A stretch of 55,665 nt of DNA from Lentisphaerae bacterium RIFOXYA12_64_32 (lineage in GTDB: Bacteria; Verrucomicrobiota; Lentisphaeria; Oligosphaerales; YB12-FULL-65-16), in contig MHBL01000007.1 in the NCBI GenBank assembly GCA_001803235.1, positions 1 through 55,665 of the forward strand. Direction: 5' to 3'. The notes below the pieces were generated by a model that did no database searches, had not been told where the DNA came from, and saw nothing but the letters and a program-made list of their open reading frames with translations. Within the stretch, counting starts at the first letter, position 1. The number at the start of each line of letters is the position of its first letter. A program made the position numbers and the translations under genes. This document shows, piece by piece, positions 24,056 through 31,314 of this stretch.

Positions 24056-25138
24056 TCAACCCACGTTCTCCAGTCTGTCCAGAGTGCCAATGTAGGTGTC
24101 GTAGTTCGCCACCGGGATATAGCCTTCGATGGAATGCGAGCCGATGATCACGCCGCCGTCGCGGCCGGCGTCGACGATCGCGGCGGCCTGCCGTTCAATA
24201 TCCGCTCGCGAGCCGAACGGGAGGGTGTGAGTGTTGCACATGCCGCCGATCACGGCGAGTCGTTTGCCGTAGCGGGCCTTGAACCGCGGCAGGGAAAGGC
24301 CGGCGGTCGGATACACGCCCTGCACACCTGTGATGCCGGCATCGAGAAACATGTCGATGATGGGCAACGTCGTGTCGTTCAGGATGTCATGGTGCAGGAT
24401 CAGATGCCGGATGCCGATGGACTTCCAGTGCCCGAGCAGGGCGCGATAGGGTTCCAGGAACAGTCGTGCGAACACGTCCGGAGAGATCATCGGCCCGGTG
24501 TTGATGCTGAAGTCGTCGTACACCCAGAAGGCCGAGTCCAAGGTCTGCGTCCGGCGTGCGACCTGCTCGCCCAGCACGGCGAGGAAGTCCTTGAGCCGTC
24601 CGATCAGGGTGCGGCAGAAGGATTCGTCGTCGAGCAGGTTGATCATGAACGGGATATCGCCGCGCAGCCAGGTACAGGCTTGAAACAGGCCCATGGTACC
24701 CGAGACACGGGCGTAGGGATACGCGGTCTGGCCACTGAGGTTGGGGAGTGCCTCGCGGTAGGCGGGGGACCCCGGATCGTCAAACTCGAGTCGGTCCAGA
24801 TCGGTCTTGTTCTCGATCGCGGTTGAGACCACCTCGGAGAAACCGGAGTCGACCAGGCGCCGTATCGTTCTGCCCCACGTGTCGCGTGAGACGACGAAGT
24901 CGCCCTGCCGTTGTTCCGGTAGGGCCCGGCTCCGGAACGGTCCGGACTGGACGGCGAACAAACCGGGGATGTCGAGCCGGTAATGGGCCGCGGCATCCAC
25001 TTCCGCCGGCAGGTTCTTGGCCGCGCGCCAGTTGTCCGTGAAGCTCTTGAAGAGAATATCGTAACGTGGAATACGGTCCGGCCTGGCGTGGTTCAGGGCG
25101 GCCATGACGCGCTCTTGGGATGTGATGGGTCGTGCCAT
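24056..25138 (-). CDS. uroporphyrinogen decarboxylase (URO-D)-like protein without the zinc Cys motif
   Basis: 360 residues from the ATG at 25138, one base after the stop of the preceding gene; the frame continues upstream but that part is antisense to the neighbour. TSQERVMAALNHARPDRIPR is the typical opening of the URO-D/methyltransferase barrel. Where corrinoid or CoM methyltransferases carry HxCG, this protein has LILHHDILNDTTLP, so the zinc cysteine is missing. The ending GGMCNTHTLPFGS and GVIIGSHSIEGY fits the family. True haem synthesis is unlikely; such genes in sugar clusters are uncharacterised. It is probably co-translated with its neighbour, with which it may form a pair. Confidence 0.88.
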   Translation of the reverse strand: MARPITSQERVMAALNHARPDRIPRYDILFKSFTDNWRAAKNLPAEVDAAAHYRLDIPGLFAVQSGPFRSRALPEQRQGDFVVSRDTWGRTIRRLVDSGFSEVVSTAIENKTDLDRLEFDDPGSPAYREALPNLSGQTAYPYARVSGTMGLFQACTWLRGDIPFMINLLDDESFCRTLIGRLKDFLAVLGEQVARRTQTLDSAFWVYDDFSINTGPMISPDVFARLFLEPYRALLGHWKSIGIRHLILHHDILNDTTLPIIDMFLDAGITGVQGVYPTAGLSLPRFKARYGKRLAVIGGMCNTHTLPFGSRADIERQAAAIVDAGRDGGVIIGSHSIEGYIPVANYDTYIGTLDRLENVG

Positions 25139-25139
25139 T

Positions 25140-26150
25140 CTACCCCTTCGGCTGTTCCAGGATCGCCTCCACGCACGCGACGGCATTCGCGGTCGGGACG
25201 TCGCGCATGATCGGTTTCGTCGGGCCGATGATGAACCCGCCGTCCTGGCCCAATTCCCGGCACAAGCGCGCGATCTCCGCGCGGATCTGGTCTGGCGTTG
25301 CCCGCGGCAGCAGTTGCTGGCAGCCGATCCCGCCGTCGAAGGTGACGTGTTTGCCGTACCTGCGTTTGAGCGCGTACAGGTCTTGCGGTTCGGGCTGAGC
25401 GGGGTTGAAGATGTCCACACCGATATCGATGAGGTCGCCGAGGATCTCAGAATTGTCACCGCACGAGTGGATGTAGACATACTTGCCGGCCGCCTTCGCC
25501 TGCCCGTACATCCGGGCAAGGCGTGGTTTGAAGAGCCGCCGCCAGTGCGTCAGCCCCATGATCACCCCGTTCTGGGCGCCGAAGTCGTCGCCGAAGTAGA
25601 CGCCGTCCAGCCCGGGAATGGTCATGAGCCGTGCGCCAACCGTCATCTGCAGTTCCATCAGCATATCGAGCAGTTCCTCGACAAAACGTGGGGACTCGAT
25701 GAGGTCGACCAGAACGTTCTCCATCCCGCGCAGCGCCCAGGCCCGCTCCCAGAAGCTCAGGCCCATTCCGGCGATGGTGAACCGGTCGTGGTTGTCCGCT
25801 ACCCACTTCTTCATCTCCTCGAACCTGGCATCCGGCAGCATCTCCTTGTCGGTCGGGGGCCGATATCCCTCCAGCGTCGGCTCCGACAGCCGTGGTTCGG
25901 TGATGTGGAAGATGTTCATGCCTTGCCAGGTGGTGCCGTACTTGTCCGTGTACGGTTTGACGGCATCGCCCCGGTAGCCCCAGTCGGGCGCAGCGGTGAC
26001 GTAATGGTTGACGATGCGCTGGCGCCAACTCGGGCCGCCATAGTGGGCATCCAGCCGCCCGACGGGCTCCGCTTCGATGGGAAGCATGTACGGGACGAAG
26101 TCGGTCTCCCGATGGTTGATCGCCGCAATGACGCGCTCGCGTGGAGTCAT
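25140..26150 (-). CDS. URO-D-like protein with HxCG motif
   Basis: 336 residues from the ATG at 26150 (GAGG 7 bases upstream); the frame extends to 26213 across a phrase repeat and is not used. TPRERVIAAINHRETDFVPY opens the barrel. YIHSCGDNSEILGDLIDIG contains HSCG, the zinc-type motif of methylcobalamin:thiol methyltransferases (MtaA/MtbA), and is followed by DIFNPAQPEP and VTFDGGIGCQQLLP. The family could move methyl groups or act on an unknown sugar or cofactor; no corrinoid protein gene is seen. Only one base separates it from the next URO-D-like gene. Confidence 0.88.
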   Translation of the reverse strand: MTPRERVIAAINHRETDFVPYMLPIEAEPVGRLDAHYGGPSWRQRIVNHYVTAAPDWGYRGDAVKPYTDKYGTTWQGMNIFHITEPRLSEPTLEGYRPPTDKEMLPDARFEEMKKWVADNHDRFTIAGMGLSFWERAWALRGMENVLVDLIESPRFVEELLDMLMELQMTVGARLMTIPGLDGVYFGDDFGAQNGVIMGLTHWRRLFKPRLARMYGQAKAAGKYVYIHSCGDNSEILGDLIDIGVDIFNPAQPEPQDLYALKRRYGKHVTFDGGIGCQQLLPRATPDQIRAEIARLCRELGQDGGFIIGPTKPIMRDVPTANAVACVEAILEQPKG

Positions 26151-26323
26151 CGAATGGCCTCTTTTCTCGTAACTCCTCAGGTAGGGAGGGTTCAGGGTTC
26201 GGGGTTCAGGCAATTCAGAAGGGGAAACTCATCCCTCCGCTCGAGAATCCAGCTCCAATGGACCTCGGGTGTCTGAAACTTACCTGAATCCTGAACCCTG
26301 GGACCGGGGCAGTTACCTTCTCT

Positions 26324-26547
26324 CTATAGGTCAAGGAACGGTTCCAGTAGGTCCTTTGCCTTGAGGATGTCAGCCTTCTGTTGCGGCCCCGAGATCTCCC
26401 GCTCGATCGCGATGGGCCCCCTGAACCCTTGTCCCGGATGGTCCGCTTGAGCGCAGAGGGAAGCTCCTGGCCGGTTTCAAAGCAGAACGGCTGCCCGTTC
26501 CCGGCGCAGTGCCCGACGAGTTCCTTCATTACGTCGATGAAACTGTT
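26324..26547 (-). pseudogene. remnant of a sugar-phosphate isomerase/epimerase (AP endonuclease 2 family)
   Basis: Two fragments in different frames read in the family order. Upstream (about 26547-26425) NSFIDVMKELVGHCAGNGQP and FCFETGQELPSALKRTI match the middle of a xylose-isomerase-like TIM barrel. Downstream (to 26324) GPIAIEREISGPQQKADILK and AKDLLEPFLDL with a stop match its usual C-terminus. A segment of roughly 80 residues between them and the whole N-terminal part are missing, and the frame shifts at about 26425. A stop (26548-26550) bounds the upper end. It is therefore a deleted gene. The rest of 26151-26574 holds phrase repeats (26182-26216 and 26271-26300). Confidence 0.75.
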
Positions 26548-26574
26548 CTACGCCGTGCTCAGCTTCCGAGCCCC

Positions 26575-26922
26575 TCACTTCTTCTTGCCGAACCAAGCCT
26601 TGCCGTCGCCCACGTACTGCATCAGTTCAACCACGGCGTCGTCCTCCGCCTGGTAGAACCCGACACGCACGAAGCCGCCGACTTCGAACGGCTCGATCAG
26701 GACCTTCAGTCCCTTGGCCGCTTTCTCGAGGTTCTTGACGCGATAGGCGACATGCGGCTGGGTACGCACCGGGCCCTTGACCGGCGTGTCCGGCTCGAAC
26801 CGCAGCCACTCGACGTGGAACGGATGATTCTTCGGGCTCGTTACCCAGACGCGGGTCGACTCGACCCAGTCCTCGTTTGCCTTCTTTTTCTTGGTGATCA
26901 GTCCGATGTGATCAAAAGTCAT
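26575..26922 (-). CDS. VOC (glyoxalase/bleomycin-resistance fold) family protein
   Basis: 115 residues. MTFDHIGLITKKKK opens a VOC module with the first-metal histidine (DHIGL), HPFHVEWLRFEPDTP follows, and the module closes with PHVAYRVKNLEKAAKG and VRVGFYQAEDDAVVELMQYV, where the final Glu is a usual metal ligand. VOC proteins are small metal enzymes (lyases, epimerases, dioxygenases) or binding proteins. Here it lies between a deleted isomerase gene and a Gfo/Idh gene in the sugar cluster, which suggests an epimerase or isomerase-like role. AGGAG lies 8 bases before the ATG. Confidence 0.8.
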   Translation of the reverse strand: MTFDHIGLITKKKKANEDWVESTRVWVTSPKNHPFHVEWLRFEPDTPVKGPVRTQPHVAYRVKNLEKAAKGLKVLIEPFEVGGFVRVGFYQAEDDAVVELMQYVGDGKAWFGKKK

Positions 26923-27052
26923 GGTTGGGGCTCCTGGGAATAGGTTTCAGGTGTCAGGGTTCAGGGTGTCGGGGGCGTCGGACGCGTCTGACTTGTCCGA
27001 CGCGTCTGACCGGTCTGACCCACGCGCCCCCAAGCATCGTCCCGTGTCTCCC

Positions 27053-28051
27053 TCACATCTTCACGACCTTGCCCGACGCCGCGGACTTTTCCGCCGCGCA
27101 CATCACGGCCACGGCGTTGCGCGCTTCGACGGGGGTGACGACGTCGGGCTTCGCGCCGGTGCGGACGCAGTTGGCGAAGTACGCGAGCTCGTGGCGGAGC
27201 GCGCCGACGCTGGCGCCGTGCAGTTTCGGCCAGTAGGCGGTGTCGGGCTGGTGCAGGCCGCTGGCGTCGTTGATCGCCAGCCCGGCATTGCCGCAGTCGA
27301 TGTAGATGGCGCCTTCCGTGCCGATGATCTCGAAGCGCGCGTCGATCTGGAACGGTGTGTTCTCGGGCAGGAACCAGACGTCCTCCACGACGCCGATCGC
27401 GCCGCTCTCGAACCGGTACATGGCCCAGCCGATGTCGGGGTATTTGAACGCGTTCACGCGTACGTTCTGGGCGTAGACGGTCTGGATCCTGCTCCCGGTC
27501 AGCCACAGCATGAGATCCGTATCGTGAATGCCGTCGCCCATGAGCGGCGAGATCTTGTCCAGCACCTGGGCGCCGACGGTGCGCGGCAGGTTCCGGGTCG
27601 CGTGCATGGAGACGATCTTGCCGATGCGGCCTTCGGCTACGGCCTGCTGCGCCAGGCTGATGCGCATGTCGAACCGGCAGATGTGCCCGACCATCAAGGA
27701 TCCGCGTGCCTTCTTCGCCGCACGCAGGATCGCATCGCAGGACGCCACGCTCTCGGCCATGGGTTTCTCGAGGAATACGTGCTTGCCCGACTTCAACGCG
27801 TCCACGGCGATGTCGCGGTGGTCGTCGACGTAGGTCACAATGTCCACCACGTCGATGTCCGGGTCGGCCAGCAGTTCGTGGTAGTCGCCGTAGTGCTTGG
27901 GCACGCCGAACTGCCGCGCCACCGCCTCGCGCCGCTCGCGCCGCCGCGTGCACACCGCCGCCAACTCCACGCCCGGCATGTCCGCCAGCACTTCCGCATG
28001 CTTCTCGCCGAAGAAACCCAGCCCGATGATTCCGAATCGTACCGTCTTCAT
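27053..28051 (-). CDS. Gfo/Idh/MocA family oxidoreductase
   Basis: 332 residues. VRFGIIGLGFFGEKHAEVLAD is the cofactor loop, EKP is at 95-97 (VFLEKPMAESVAS), and SPLMGDGIHDTDLMLWLTGS gives the catalytic region with Asp and His in the D-G-I-H-D-T-D pattern. The wording is close to inositol 2-dehydrogenase/UDP-N-acetylglucosamine 3-dehydrogenase-like members (RTVGAQVLDKISPL). It precedes the VOC gene and follows the SDR gene in the same direction, with a 415-bp gap of tandem repeats upstream. Confidence 0.93.
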   Translation of the reverse strand: MKTVRFGIIGLGFFGEKHAEVLADMPGVELAAVCTRRRERREAVARQFGVPKHYGDYHELLADPDIDVVDIVTYVDDHRDIAVDALKSGKHVFLEKPMAESVASCDAILRAAKKARGSLMVGHICRFDMRISLAQQAVAEGRIGKIVSMHATRNLPRTVGAQVLDKISPLMGDGIHDTDLMLWLTGSRIQTVYAQNVRVNAFKYPDIGWAMYRFESGAIGVVEDVWFLPENTPFQIDARFEIIGTEGAIYIDCGNAGLAINDASGLHQPDTAYWPKLHGASVGALRHELAYFANCVRTGAKPDVVTPVEARNAVAVMCAAEKSAASGKVVKM

Positions 28052-28080
28052 ATGTTCCTCTCTGGTTTGGTTTCAGGTTT

Positions 28081-28220
28081 CAGGTGTCAGGTGTCAGGTG
28101 TCAGGTGTCAGGTGTCAGGTGTCGGGTGTCAGGTGTCAGGTGTCAGGTGTCAGGTGTCAGGTGTCAGGTGTCAGGTGTCGGGTGTCGGGTGTCGGGTGTC
28201 GGGTGTCGGGTGTCGGGTGT
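28081..28220. repeat. tandem array of 20 heptamers CAGGTGT/CGGGTGT
   Basis: Exactly 20 units of 7 bp run without a break. Most are CAGGTGT; one inner unit and the last block are CGGGTGT. In frame the array would encode repeats of QVSGVRC, but no start or function goes with it. It lies between the SDR and Gfo/Idh genes, 30 bases upstream of the latter's start codon. Slippage during replication would change its length. Confidence 0.95.
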
Positions 28221-28348
28221 CGAGGGCGCGTCTTCCCTCAGCTTTCAGGTTTGGTCCCTCATCCCTCGATCGGGTGTCGGGTGTCGAGGGCGCGTCTTCC
28301 CTCAGCTTTCAGGTTTGGTCCCTCATCCCTCGATCGGGTGTCGGGTGT
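28221..28348. repeat. 64-bp direct tandem duplication
   Basis: The segment 28221-28284 (starting CGAGGGCGCGTCTTCCCTC and ending GATCGGGTGTCGGGTGT) is repeated at 28285-28348. It follows the heptamer array directly and ends in two heptamers. 28409-28453 then carries the inverse phrase CCTGACACCTGAAA several times. Confidence 0.9.
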
Positions 28349-28466
28349 CGCCGGAGCGCCGTGCTCCCGCCGTCTCGCATCTGCCCGATCCGGCGGATCT
28401 GTCCGATCGCTCCCTCCTGAAACCTGACACCTGAAACCTGACACCTGAAACCTGCGCTGCCGCGCC

Positions 28467-29462
28467 TCACCCGATGTACTTGATCGGGTGGCGTTTGCCG
28501 CCCGCCTTCCGGAACGCGACGCCCTCGTCGATGATCTTGAAGATGTCGTACTGCGGGTCGTAGCCGAGGATCGAGCGCGGCTTCGCAATGGTGTGACTGA
28601 AGTCATGGAAGTCGTCGCACTCGAATTCGACCACCGGCAGGCCCAGTTTCTTGGCCAGGTACTTGGCGGCCACGTCGTAGCTGAAGGCGGACGGGCCCGT
28701 GATGGCAAACGCGTGCCCGAGCGCCGCCGGGTTATTCAGCGACAGCATGATCCCCTGCACGGCGTCCTTGATGCCGACGATGTGCCGTACGCCGGGGCGG
28801 CCGCCCGGGTGCACCAGGCAGGCGACACCGTCCAGGCCGTTCTTGAAGAACTTCTTCTGCTGCGGAGTCCGCGCCAGTTCCTTCCACACCGGTACGCCGA
28901 AGTTGGGTTCGCGCAGGGTGACGTGGCAGAGGAAGTCGTCGTCCTCGTGCACCCACGAGAAGCGCAGTACGGTGATCGGCGTTCCGTACTGGATTCGGTA
29001 CTGCTCGCACATGACTTCCTCGAGCACCTTGGAGAAAGCGTAGTAGCCGGGGTACGCGGCGTGGGGAAAGTCCTCGGCGATTGGGTATGGCCGCGGATGG
29101 TAGAAGATGCCGGCACGTGCGTCCGACCCCGCCTGGATGAACTGTCTGATGTGCGGCCGGCGCATGGCCTCGTCCAGCAGGTAGAACGTGCCCTTGATGT
29201 TCGTGTCCATGAACTGGTCACGGTTCTCCTTGCAGTTCCCCAGATGGATCACGCCGTCCATGCCCTTGAGCGCCTTGGCGGCCAGCTTGGGGTCGCGGAG
29301 GTCGCCGTCGAGCAGTTCGACGCCGTCGCACTCGATCGCCTCGTCGAACTGCAGCGCCCGGACCTTGTAGCCGGCCGCGACCAACTCGGGCAGCAACGCC
29401 CGCCCGATCTTGCCGCTGCCGCCGGTCACGAATACGTTCTTCACGCCGATCTTCTTGCTCAT
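28467..29462 (-). CDS. NAD-dependent epimerase/dehydratase (extended SDR)
   Basis: 331 residues. TGGSGKIG (13-20) is the NAD loop of extended short-chain dehydrogenases, and Tyr141-x-x-x-Lys145 in YYAFSKVLEE is the catalytic pair. GDLRDPKLAAKALKGMDGVI and VIHLGNCKENRDQ give the typical core. It probably epimerises, dehydrates or oxidises a sugar or nucleotide-sugar. AAAGG lies 9 bases before the ATG. It is the first intact enzyme gene behind the LacI regulator, so likely under its control. Confidence 0.9.
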   Translation of the reverse strand: MSKKIGVKNVFVTGGSGKIGRALLPELVAAGYKVRALQFDEAIECDGVELLDGDLRDPKLAAKALKGMDGVIHLGNCKENRDQFMDTNIKGTFYLLDEAMRRPHIRQFIQAGSDARAGIFYHPRPYPIAEDFPHAAYPGYYAFSKVLEEVMCEQYRIQYGTPITVLRFSWVHEDDDFLCHVTLREPNFGVPVWKELARTPQQKKFFKNGLDGVACLVHPGGRPGVRHIVGIKDAVQGIMLSLNNPAALGHAFAITGPSAFSYDVAAKYLAKKLGLPVVEFECDDFHDFSHTIAKPRSILGYDPQYDIFKIIDEGVAFRKAGGKRHPIKYIG

Positions 29463-29511
29463 GGTTGCTGGCCTTTCGCTTCTGTAGAGGTTCGGAGTTC
29501 CGGGGGTTCTC

Positions 29512-29542
29512 TGTGACGCAGTGACTCAGTGACCCAGTGACC
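29512..29542. repeat. degenerate GTGACTCA phrase repeat
   Basis: Four near copies of GTGAC(G/T/C)CA(G) stand between the alcohol-dehydrogenase remnant and the SDR gene, overlapping the remnant's 3' end. The same phrase is upstream of the DegT gene. Confidence 0.5.
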
Positions 29543-29723
29543 GTTGCGAAGGTCGCGCGGTGGGGGGGCAGCCGCCTTGGTCCGTCCAGTCAACAATGAC
29601 GCCGAGATAGTCCTTGTCCTTGCGGACGAGTGCGTCGTAGGCGTCCTTGAGCTGCTCCGGGACATCGAACGCTTCACACCGGAGTTGGCTTTGTCCCTCG
29701 ACGACGATGCGCCTTCCGTTCAT
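29526..29723 (-). pseudogene. internally deleted zinc-type alcohol dehydrogenase (MDR) remnant
   Basis: A 65-codon frame whose ATG overlaps the LacI stop (ATGA, 29720-29723). Its start MNGRRIVVEGQSQLRCEAFD followed by VPE resembles the first strand pair of medium-chain dehydrogenases. QLKDAYDALVRKDKDYLGVI followed by VDW resembles their last helix and strand. The 280 or so residues that should lie between are absent, and the reading continues into a repeat. I infer an in-frame deletion that fused the two ends. It could instead be a small gene of its own; the dual match is what favours a remnant. Confidence 0.5.
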
Positions 29724-30778
29724 GCGGGGGCAACTCCTTTATTGTCTTCCGGGACGACCAACTTGGCCGGCAACCGGCGTTGCCAAGCGGCCGCGTCGGG
29801 GCTCTCTCCCTTGAAGCTTGCCAGGAGGTATGCCGTGGCCAGTGCGGCGAGCCGCCCGGTGTCCTGCTGGATGGTCGGGGCCGGTTCGGTGAGTGCGCGC
29901 AGGGACGCGAAGTCTGCAGGTCGTGCCAGGTCCGGCCCGAACGGATCAAACCCAACAATGCGAACGTCTGCCGGAACCGTCTTGCCGATGTCACGGCAGG
30001 TGTCGAGCACTCCCATCAGCATGCGGTTCGATTCGAGAAACAGGCCGGTGCCGGGCCGGGCTTGTGCGAGCCGGGGCTGGAGCGCCTTGCGGATGCTGAT
30101 CCGGTTGGTGTCGCAAAGCACGATATCCTGATCCTTCAGCACCAGCCCGCGTCGCTCCGCCGCCGCGCGTACGCCGGCCAGGCGCTCGTCAACTGACGGG
30201 TTCCGGCCCCGCTCGCCTAAGTATGTCAGCTTGCGGACCCCGCAATCCAGTAGCCACGCGGCCCCATTCCTGGCCGCAGCCTGGTTGTCCGTGACCAGGA
30301 AGCGGAACGGTTCGTCGGGGAAGTAGCGGTCGATCAGGATGAACGGGGTACCCTGATCGTGAATGCCGCGGAAGTACTCGATATTGCCGACACCGCAGGC
30401 GGGCGCGACAACCAAGCCGTCGACCAGGCGCCCGAGCAGGTTGTCGATCTGTTCGCGTTCCCGGGCCGGGTTGTCTTCCGTATTGCAGATCAGGGTCTGG
30501 TACCCCTCGCAGGCCAGGGCCAACTCCAAGGTGCGGAGGAGTTGCGGGTAGAACAGCGTCGACATGTCGTAGACCACCACACCCACGGTGCGCGTGCTGC
30601 GCCGGTTCAGGCTGCGGGCCATGATGTTGGGGCGGTAGCGCAGGTCACGGGCGAGCTTGAGGATCTCCTCGCGCTTGGCTGCCCCGATGCGGATCGGCCG
30701 GTCATTGAGCACCTTGCTCACGGCGGTCTTCGAGACGCCGGCGCGCTGCGCAATATCGCTGAGTCGTGCAATGGCCAC
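29720..30778 (-). CDS. LacI family transcriptional regulator
   Basis: 352 residues from the GTG at 30778, favoured because GAGGGG lies 9 bases upstream; the TTG at 30787 abuts that site. The N-terminal helix-turn-helix is LSDIAQRAGVSKTAVSKVLN and the hinge helix region reads RPNIMARSLNRR. The periplasmic-binding-like effector domain follows (VGVVVYDMSTLFYPQLLRTL to VDGLVVAPA, then DNQAAARNGAAWLLDCG). It should bind a sugar-type inducer and an operator. The stop overlaps the start of the dehydrogenase remnant, so it is the first gene of the minus-strand cluster. Its promoter and operator are listed separately. Confidence 0.94.
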   Translation of the reverse strand: MAIARLSDIAQRAGVSKTAVSKVLNDRPIRIGAAKREEILKLARDLRYRPNIMARSLNRRSTRTVGVVVYDMSTLFYPQLLRTLELALACEGYQTLICNTEDNPAREREQIDNLLGRLVDGLVVAPACGVGNIEYFRGIHDQGTPFILIDRYFPDEPFRFLVTDNQAAARNGAAWLLDCGVRKLTYLGERGRNPSVDERLAGVRAAAERRGLVLKDQDIVLCDTNRISIRKALQPRLAQARPGTGLFLESNRMLMGVLDTCRDIGKTVPADVRIVGFDPFGPDLARPADFASLRALTEPAPTIQQDTGRLAALATAYLLASFKGESPDAAAWQRRLPAKLVVPEDNKGVAPA

Positions 30779-30820
30779 TTCCGCCAACCCCTCACGGTCA
30801 ACCGCTGAATCGGTAGGTGG

Positions 30821-30832
30821 TTAATCGGTTGA
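30821..30832 (-). promoter_or_regulatory. LacI-type operator candidate
   Basis: On the minus strand TCAACCGATTAA, an imperfect palindrome with central CG, lies about 4-15 bases after the expected transcription start of the LacI gene. The second LacI gene of the window has the palindrome TCAATCGATTGA in a similar place. The position fits repression by blocking RNA polymerase. Confidence 0.6.
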
Positions 30833-30842
30833 TCATAACGAG

Positions 30843-30871
30843 ACTATACGCGGAAGACGGCGTTTTGTCAA
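30843..30871 (-). promoter_or_regulatory. strong sigma-70 promoter of the LacI gene and cluster
   Basis: Minus strand: TTGACA (30866-30871), exactly 17 bp, TATAGT (30843-30848). The expected start is near 30836, giving a leader of about 58 bases. A transposon-like element ends 5 bp upstream of the -35 (its duplicated target begins at 30876). Confidence 0.75.
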
Positions 30872-30885
30872 GTGTGAAATGCGGG

Positions 30886-31107
30886 GACCTGTGCGGGTAA
30901 ATCCTGAGAGAGAAAAGGACCCGCCATGGACGCCAGGGTGCGCCTGCTCGTGGTGGGCTCGCAGTGCACGGAACGAAGTGGAGCGCCAAGAACCCATCCG
31001 GCGCGTTGCGGCGGTCTGGCGCGGGATGGTGTCTTGCCCGGCGGACAACCGCCGGGACTGCGCCACCACTACGAACGGTGCCGTGGCCGGATTCACCCGC
31101 ACAGGTC
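30886..31107. mobile_element. 222-bp inverted-repeat element next to the LacI promoter
   Basis: The ends GACCTGTGCGGGTAAATCC (30886-30904) and GGATTCACCCGCACAGGTC (31089-31107) are complementary at 18 of 19 bp. The 10-bp sequence GAAATGCGGG occurs directly on both sides (30876-30885 and 31108-31117), a target duplication. It is related to the element at 5839-6081. It has no credible gene. Confidence 0.75.
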
Positions 31108-31166
31108 GAAATGCGGGGGGCCTCACGAGCCGTACCTTTCATTCCCATGTTACTCGGGGTCGCTGC

Positions 31167-31224
31167 AAAGTGGCCGGAGCGGCTCGCTCCGGCGCCTGCG
31201 GGACCGAGCCGGTCCCGCCACTCT
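31167..31224. repeat. paired-hairpin repeat, copy 3
   Basis: AAAGTGG, hairpin CCGGAGCGGCTCGCTCCGG, hairpin GGGACCGAGCCGGTCCC, CCACTCT. This is the mirror order of the hairpins at 6982-7039. Confidence 0.7.
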
Positions 31225-31262
31225 GCCAGAAAGTCCCGGCCGGACGCGAGTAACGCCCGCAC

Positions 31263-31302
31263 ATGATCGGGCGGTATTCCGCCCGGGAGCCGCTGACGCT
31301 TC
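31263..31302. repeat. solo end of the GTAATGCGTCAGCG element family
   Basis: The 40-bp terminal module of the 416-bp element (GGGCGG-TATT-CCGCCC hairpin then CGCTGACG) is present. The preceding 75 bp (31217-31291) also match 7220-7292. The outer end is changed to CGCTGACGCTT. No left end or duplication is found. Confidence 0.6.
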
Positions 31303-31314
31303 GCGGCAGGGGGC

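Noticed and set aside
21342..24095. 917-codon plus-strand frame
   Set aside because: It is antisense to two well-supported Gfo/Idh genes, with shadow composition.
25139..25519. N-terminal extension of the URO-D-like frame
   Set aside because: It overlaps the coding end of the preceding URO-D-like gene and has no family similarity; the family start is at 25138.
28081..28348. Possible CRISPR array
   Set aside because: The units are 7 bp without spacers, and the following 64-bp unit occurs twice only. There is no repeat-spacer pattern and no cas gene.
26921..28427. Plus-strand frames encoding repeated QVSGVRC
   Set aside because: The peptide repeat is only the translation of the CAGGTGT heptamer array, which is open in all frames; there is no start site or domain.
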